A DNA stretch of 8,592 nt, from contig JBGSIZ010000051.1 in NCBI GenBank assembly GCA_041742255.1, positions 1 to 8,592 of the forward strand, written 5' to 3'. This DNA is from JBGSIZ01 sp041742255. Lineage in GTDB: Bacteria > Pseudomonadota > Alphaproteobacteria > Rhodobacterales > Rhodobacteraceae. The position numbers were made by a program, and so were the translations under genes. This document shows positions 5,654-8,592 of the stretch, in pieces. The notes below the pieces were generated by a model. That model had not been told where the DNA came from. It saw nothing but the letters and a program-made list of their open reading frames with translations, and did no database searches. Numbering within the stretch: the stretch's first letter is position 1; each line of letters starts with the position of its first letter.

Positions 5654-6595
5654 GGCGGGACCAACCGGCACGATCCGGTGCGGATTGATGGTGTCGTGGC
5701 TGTAGTGGTAGTGCCGGGTGATATGGCCGAAATGGACGGTCTGTGCCACGCCCGGCCACTGATACAACTCACGGGTATAGGCCCACAGGTTCGGATAATC
5801 GACAATCCGGGCGCGGTTGCATTTAAAATGGCCGTGATAGACCGGATCAAACCGGATCAGGGTCGGAAAGAACCGCCAATCGGCCTCGGTCACGCGGTCG
5901 CCCATCAGATAGCGATGGGTGGCCAGGTGGGCCTCGGCCCAATCCAGCGTGTCAAACAACGGGACCACAGCAGCGTCATAGGCGGCTTGGCTGGTGGCAA
6001 ACCCGGCCTTGTAAACACCATTGTTGAACGTGTCATAGATGCGGTCATTTAAGGGCGCGATGGCCTCGCGCAGGTCTTGGGGCCAATAATCGGCGGTGTT
6101 CCCGGTGATCGCATCAAAGGCCGAATTGAACATCCGGATGATCTCGGAACTCTCGTTGGACACGATCGTGCCACGTTCCTTGTCCCACAGGATCGGAACG
6201 GTCACGCGGCCCGAAATGGCGGGATCGGCGCGCAAGTAAATATCGCGCAAATAGGGCAGACCGAACAGGCCGTCACCCGTCGCCCCGTCAAACCTGGTGT
6301 CAAACGTCCACCCTTCGGTCAGCATGTCAGGATGGACGACGGACACCGTGATATGTGGTTCCAACCCTTTGAGCGCGCGAAAGATCAACGTGCGGTGCGC
6401 CCAGGGACAGGCATAAGACACATACAGATGATACCGGCCCGTAGCGGCGGCAAACCCGCCCGTCCCGGTGGGACCGGGGGCACCATCCGGGGTCACCCAA
6501 TTGCGGAACGCGGCAGTAGACCGCTGAAACGCGCCCCCCGTCGATTTCGTTTCATACCAGACATCGTGCCAGACGCCGTCTACCAATTGGCCCAT
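5618..6595 (-). CDS. yqjG: Glutathionyl-hydroquinone reductase (Xi-class GST, YqjG/ECM4 family)
   Basis: This 325-aa cytoplasmic enzyme reduces glutathionyl-hydroquinones to hydroquinones using glutathione, a detoxification step for quinones. The length is close to E. coli YqjG. The catalytic cysteine is Cys63 in YVSYACPWAHR, the Xi-class signature, in place of the Tyr or Ser of common GSTs. PILWDKERGTIVSNESSEIIRMFN-type sequence forms the glutathione-binding half: the cis-Pro strand (VTVPILWD) followed by SNESSEI. The C-terminal helical domain includes MGDRVTEADWRFFPTLIRFD and the late tyrosines of NLWAYTRELYQWPGV. ATG 6595 is chosen because GGGAGG (6606-6601) lies 5 nt upstream; the open frame extends to 6904 but the added sequence is Arg- and Cys-rich with no family match. 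The last 36 bp overlap the response regulator tail-to-tail. It has no evident link to cobalamin synthesis. Confidence 0.95.
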   Translation of the reverse strand: MGQLVDGVWHDVWYETKSTGGAFQRSTAAFRNWVTPDGAPGPTGTGGFAAATGRYHLYVSYACPWAHRTLIFRALKGLEPHITVSVVHPDMLTEGWTFDTRFDGATGDGLFGLPYLRDIYLRADPAISGRVTVPILWDKERGTIVSNESSEIIRMFNSAFDAITGNTADYWPQDLREAIAPLNDRIYDTFNNGVYKAGFATSQAAYDAAVVPLFDTLDWAEAHLATHRYLMGDRVTEADWRFFPTLIRFDPVYHGHFKCNRARIVDYPNLWAYTRELYQWPGVAQTVHFGHITRHYHYSHDTINPHRIVPVGPALDYGQPHGRDR

Positions 6596-6600
6596 GATGG

Positions 6601-6606
6601 CCTCCC
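6601..6606 (-). promoter_or_regulatory. Ribosome binding site for the glutathionyl-hydroquinone reductase
   Basis: GGGAGG on the minus strand lies 5 nt before ATG 6595. It settles the start against the longer open frame that reaches 6904. Confidence 0.7.
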
Positions 6607-6790
6607 TTTGCTGTTGGATCACACCTAAGGCACAACGCCGCCGCACCAAACCCCGTATTCCGCAGAACGACCCCCGCATTGGCGCACATGTCGGTTTCCG
6701 GGTCCACCGCGCCGCATATCTCTTTGCATCCGGGCGCGGCCAAGGATAGCAAGACAGGGACGACGCCCGCCACCGGGCCAGAGAGGTTGG

Positions 6791-6832
6791 CGGGGCCAGC
6801 GGTTGACCCAATCGGGAACCAGACGCCCCGCA
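6791..6832 (+). repeat. Long interrupted stem-loop upstream of the DUF6732-like gene
   Basis: GCGGGGC (6791-6797) pairs perfectly with GCCCCGC (6826-6832). Inside it, after a 4-by-4 internal loop, GGTT (6802-6805) pairs with AACC (6818-6821). Then CCC (6808-6810) pairs with GGG (6815-6817) around the loop AATC. That makes 14 base pairs in register in 42 nt. It may be part of the leader RNA of the plus-strand operon, or of the minus-strand transcript. There is no U-tract, so it is not a typical terminator. Confidence 0.5.
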
Positions 6833-6840
6833 TCGTCCAA

Positions 6841-6868
6841 ACCAAAGGTGCCGCAGGGCGCGCTTGGT
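6841..6868 (+). repeat. Second stem-loop, directly after the first
   Basis: ACCAA (6841-6845) pairs with TTGGT (6864-6868). After a 2-by-2 mismatch, GTGCC (6848-6852) pairs with GGCGC (6857-6861, one G-U pair) around the tetraloop GCAG. It begins 8 nt after the first stem-loop and ends 68 nt before the ATG at 6937. Confidence 0.45.
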
Positions 6869-6936
6869 CTCTGGCGTGGTGACGGGCACATACGATACCG
6901 CCAAACCCGCTGCCAGCCGATCACAGGATACCGCCC

Positions 6937-7152
6937 ATGCGCCTCACACTCCCCGCTTTCCTCATCCTGCTGGGGCAACCGGCCCTCGCCCATCCCGGCC
7001 ATTTGATCGAGGTCGCGGGGCACGGTCACTGGATCGGGGCAGCGGCCATCGGGCTGGCGATTGCGCTCGGCCTGCGAGAGGCGCTGAAATCACGGGATAA
7101 ATCGGCTGCCAAAGACGCCGCAGACGCCGAAAACACCAAGGCACCAGCATGA
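6937..7152 (+). CDS. Small His-motif membrane protein, DUF6732-like
   Basis: This 71-aa protein resembles the small DUF6732 proteins found before cbiX in Rhodobacteraceae; I give that name from memory of the family pattern. Residues 1-18 form a signal peptide ending in ALA, so cleavage would leave His19 at the new N-terminus. The mature protein starts HPGHLIEVAGHGHW, with His19, His22, His29 and His31, a possible metal site. One membrane helix follows (about 32-48), then a charged cytoplasmic tail rich in Lys, Asp and Ala. The HPGH start is also seen in HupE/UreJ-type Ni/Co permeases, although this protein has only one remaining helix. ATG 6937 has AGGA (6925-6928) 8 nt upstream. Its stop overlaps the cbiX start as ATGA, so the two are translationally coupled. 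A role in periplasmic cobalt capture near the chelatase is inference. Confidence 0.8.
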   Translation: MRLTLPAFLILLGQPALAHPGHLIEVAGHGHWIGAAAIGLAIALGLREALKSRDKSAAKDAADAENTKAPA

Positions 7153-8438
7153 AAACGACCATCAAAACGGGGGTCATGATCTGCGGTCACGGGTCGCGCA
7201 GCCAATCGGCGGTGGATGAATTCGCGGTGCTGGCGGAAAAACTGCCGGGCTATCTGCCGCCGGACTGGGTGGTGGACTACGGCTATCTGGAATTTGCCAA
7301 CCCGGTGATCCGGGACGGGCTGGACCGCTTGCGGGCGGCGGGCTGTGACCGGATATTGGCGGTGCCGGGGATGCTGTTCGCGGCGATGCACGCGAAAAAC
7401 GACATTCCCACGGTGCTGAACACCTACGCGGCGAAACACGACATCGCGGTCAGCTATGGGCGGGAACTGGGGATTGACCCCAAAATGATCGCGGCGGCGG
7501 CGGGGCGGGTGCAGGACGCGGTGACAGCGGCCAACGCGGCGCACGGGGCTGTGGGGCTGCATGACACCTGCCTTGTGGTGATCGGGCGGGGGGCATCTGA
7601 CCCGGACGCCAACGGCAACGTCGCCAAAATCGCGCGGATGCTGCAAGAGGGGATGGGCTTTGGCTGGCTCGAGGTGGGCTATTCCGGGGTCACCTTTCCG
7701 CTGGTGGAACCCTGCCTGCAACACGCGGCGCGGTTGGGCTACAAACGGATCGTGGTGTTCCCCTATTTCCTGTTCTCGGGCATCCTGATCGACCGGATCT
7801 ATGGCTTTACGGATCAGGTGGCAGCGGCGCATCCGGGGATTCAGTTCGTCAAGGCGGGCTATCTGGGCGATCACCCCCAAGTGCTGCAAACCTTTGCCGA
7901 ACGGATCTTGGAACAAGACAGCGATACACCGCCGCCCAATTGCGGGACCTGCGGCTACCGGACCCAGATCCTCGCGATCGAAGGACAACCAGTGCAGGAA
8001 ATCGCGGCACAGGACCGGGCACGGCACCCGGCCTTTGGGGCGGTGCCGCCGCCCACCTGCGTCTTGTGCAAATACCGCACGCAGGTTCTGGGGTTCGAGG
8101 CCGAAGTGGGCGCAGTTCAGGAAAGCCACCACCACCATGTAGAGGGTCAAGGGGCCAGCGCGCCGGGGTCCAACGTGGCAGACTGCACGCTGTGCGACAC
8201 GTTCTGCACCGGGTTGTGCCGCCTTGTGGCACAGAAAAAACCGCAACCCATGGGGCATATGGCGCATCAGAAATCGGGGGATTGGCACGACCACGGCGAC
8301 GGTCAGGTGCATTTCCACGCGCACGACCATGGGCACGGGCACGCGCACGACCACGGGCATGACCACGACCACGCCCACCCCGAATATCCCCACGCCAACC
8401 ACCCGCATGGGCCGCTCAGCGCGCTCAAGACCAAATAA
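7149..8438 (+). CDS. cbiX: Sirohydrochlorin cobaltochelatase CbiX, long form with Cys- and His-rich tail
   Basis: CbiX inserts Co2+ into a sirohydrochlorin-type ring without ATP. This 429-aa protein is the long form with two chelatase halves. The N-terminal half carries the likely metal/catalytic histidines His14 (CGHGSR) and His81 (MHAKNDIP). The second half (about 138-262) has GRGASDPDANG where a histidine motif would lie, and the family segment FPYFLFSGILIDRI. The tail is unusual. PPPxCxxCxYRTQ occurs twice, at Cys265/Cys268 and Cys304/Cys307, about 39 residues apart. HHHH follows at 327-330, then Cys346, Cys349, Cys353 and Cys357 (CxxCxxxCxxxC). A stretch at 380-420 contains 17 histidines. 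Long CbiX proteins are known to carry an Fe-S cluster and a His-rich region, which fits. The start overlaps the previous gene (ATGA), and TAATG couples it to cobH. Confidence 0.96.
   Translation: MKTTIKTGVMICGHGSRSQSAVDEFAVLAEKLPGYLPPDWVVDYGYLEFANPVIRDGLDRLRAAGCDRILAVPGMLFAAMHAKNDIPTVLNTYAAKHDIAVSYGRELGIDPKMIAAAAGRVQDAVTAANAAHGAVGLHDTCLVVIGRGASDPDANGNVAKIARMLQEGMGFGWLEVGYSGVTFPLVEPCLQHAARLGYKRIVVFPYFLFSGILIDRIYGFTDQVAAAHPGIQFVKAGYLGDHPQVLQTFAERILEQDSDTPPPNCGTCGYRTQILAIEGQPVQEIAAQDRARHPAFGAVPPPTCVLCKYRTQVLGFEAEVGAVQESHHHHVEGQGASAPGSNVADCTLCDTFCTGLCRLVAQKKPQPMGHMAHQKSGDWHDHGDGQVHFHAHDHGHGHAHDHGHDHDHAHPEYPHANHPHGPLSALKTK
8286..8408 (+). repeat. Low-complexity His/Asp/Gly codon tract in cbiX
   Basis: This in-frame tract encodes residues 380-420, with 17 His in alternating HDH, HGH and HAH dipeptides. 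It is a probable cobalt or nickel storage or buffering segment. The near-repetitive CAC/CAT-GAC/GGC codons make it prone to length change by slippage. Confidence 0.85.
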
Positions 8439-8592
8439 TGCGACCCTACGAAAAAGACCCGGCAGCGATTTACGCGGCCAGCTTTGCCACCGTCCGGGCC
8501 GAGGCGCGGCTGGACCGTTTCCCGGCGGACCTGCACCCGTTGTTCACGCGGTTGATCCATTCCTGCGGCATGGTCGAAATCGCGGATCGTCT
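8438..8592 (+). CDS. cobH: Precorrin-8X methylmutase CobH, N-terminal part
   Basis: CobH moves a methyl group from C-11 to C-12 of precorrin-8 to give hydrogenobyrinate (the cobalt-pathway equivalent, CbiC, gives cobyrinate). Only the first 51 residues are in the window; the gene runs off the end. The N-terminus has the family layout, with YEKDPAAIYAASFATVRAEA and then LIHSCGMVEIADR. His43 of that motif is the catalytic histidine expected for CobH/CbiC. The start shares its first base with the cbiX stop (TAATG). There is no strong Shine-Dalgarno, so translation is probably coupled to cbiX. The name could equally be cbiC, because CbiX upstream points to early cobalt insertion; the sequence here cannot decide between them. 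Confidence 0.92.
   Translation, partial: MRPYEKDPAAIYAASFATVRAEARLDRFPADLHPLFTRLIHSCGMVEIADR

Larger units (their letters stand above)
6596..6936. other. Gene-free divergent region before the DUF6732-cbiX-cobH operon
   Basis: This 341-bp stretch separates the glutathione reductase (minus) from the DUF6732-like gene (plus). Open frames run through it on both strands, but none has a family match, a good start or consistent codon use. One minus-strand frame gives a peptide containing APGCKEICGAVDPETD that reads fairly protein-like, so a decayed gene cannot be excluded. The right-hand third holds two predicted stem-loops (6791-6832 and 6841-6868) and a 9-bp direct repeat, GATACCGCC, at 6894-6902 and 6927-6935. 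No strong sigma-70 promoter is visible, and the cobalamin riboswitch consensus is not met on either strand. Confidence 0.6.

Noticed and set aside
6596..6904. Longer start for the glutathionyl-hydroquinone reductase at 6904
   Set aside because: GGGAGG lies 5 nt before ATG 6595, and the family N-terminus begins there. The extension is Arg- and Cys-rich and has no homology I recognise.
6596..6936. Cobalamin riboswitch before the cbiX operon
   Set aside because: A GGGAA fragment at 6815-6819 resembles one core block, but the other conserved blocks do not follow in order.
7026..8408. 460-codon open frame on the minus strand, antisense to the DUF6732-like gene and cbiX
   Set aside because: It mirrors the high-GC codon bias of cbiX. 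It is rich in Arg, His, Val and Pro, with no family resemblance, while the plus strand gives a complete CbiX with catalytic motifs.

Overview
The window looks like chromosomal DNA from an alphaproteobacterium of the Rhodobacterales (roseobacter-type). This rests on high GC, the families present (a DUF1636 protein, a small DUF6732-like protein before cbiX, Xi-class glutathione transferase) and cobalamin genes close to smc. The lineage is inferred; no rRNA or tRNA gene is present to confirm it. Gene starts are clear in most cases because of 4-nt stop/start overlaps or good Shine-Dalgarno sequences.

Layout. (1) 1-741, plus strand: the C-terminal ATPase head of chromosome segregation protein SMC. 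(2) 745-1767, minus: an unrecognised 340-aa protein with a long Gly/Ala-rich hydrophobic domain, ending 3 bp from the smc stop. (3) 1887-2792, minus: a GT2-like glycosyltransferase. (4) 2838-5052, minus: a coupled cobalamin operon transcribed DUF1636 -> cobC -> cbiB. The cbiB gene carries an in-frame TAG at codon 140. (5) 5053-5254: a divergent intergenic region with a CtrA-box-like element, an AT-rich -10 and an inverted repeat. (6) 5255-5653, plus: a single-domain response regulator, overlapping tail-to-tail by 36 bp with (7) 5618-6595, minus: a glutathionyl-hydroquinone reductase. (8) 6596-6936: a 341-bp gene-free stretch with two good predicted stem-loops. (9) 6937-8592, plus: a second coupled cobalamin operon, DUF6732-like -> cbiX -> cobH (cut by the window end).

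How the genes work together. The two cobalamin blocks are on opposite strands with the regulator and the glutathione transferase between them. The plus-strand block acts early: CbiX inserts cobalt into a sirohydrochlorin-type ring and CobH makes the corrin ring by methyl migration. The small DUF6732-like protein has an N-terminal HPGH motif and may handle metal at the inner membrane. The minus-strand block acts late: CobC makes the aminopropanol phosphate arm and CbiB attaches it. DUF1636 is a Cys-rich protein of unknown role that travels with these genes. The nonsense codon in cbiB, at a glutamate I expect to be conserved, should break the late step unless it is a sequencing error, strain-specific or suppressed.

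I found no mobile element, CRISPR array, tRNA or rRNA, and no convincing cobalamin riboswitch. The observations most worth a second look are the cbiB nonsense codon, the two stem-loops before the DUF6732-cbiX-cobH operon, the layered Cys/His metal sites in CbiX and its neighbours, and the unknown Gly-rich protein beside smc.
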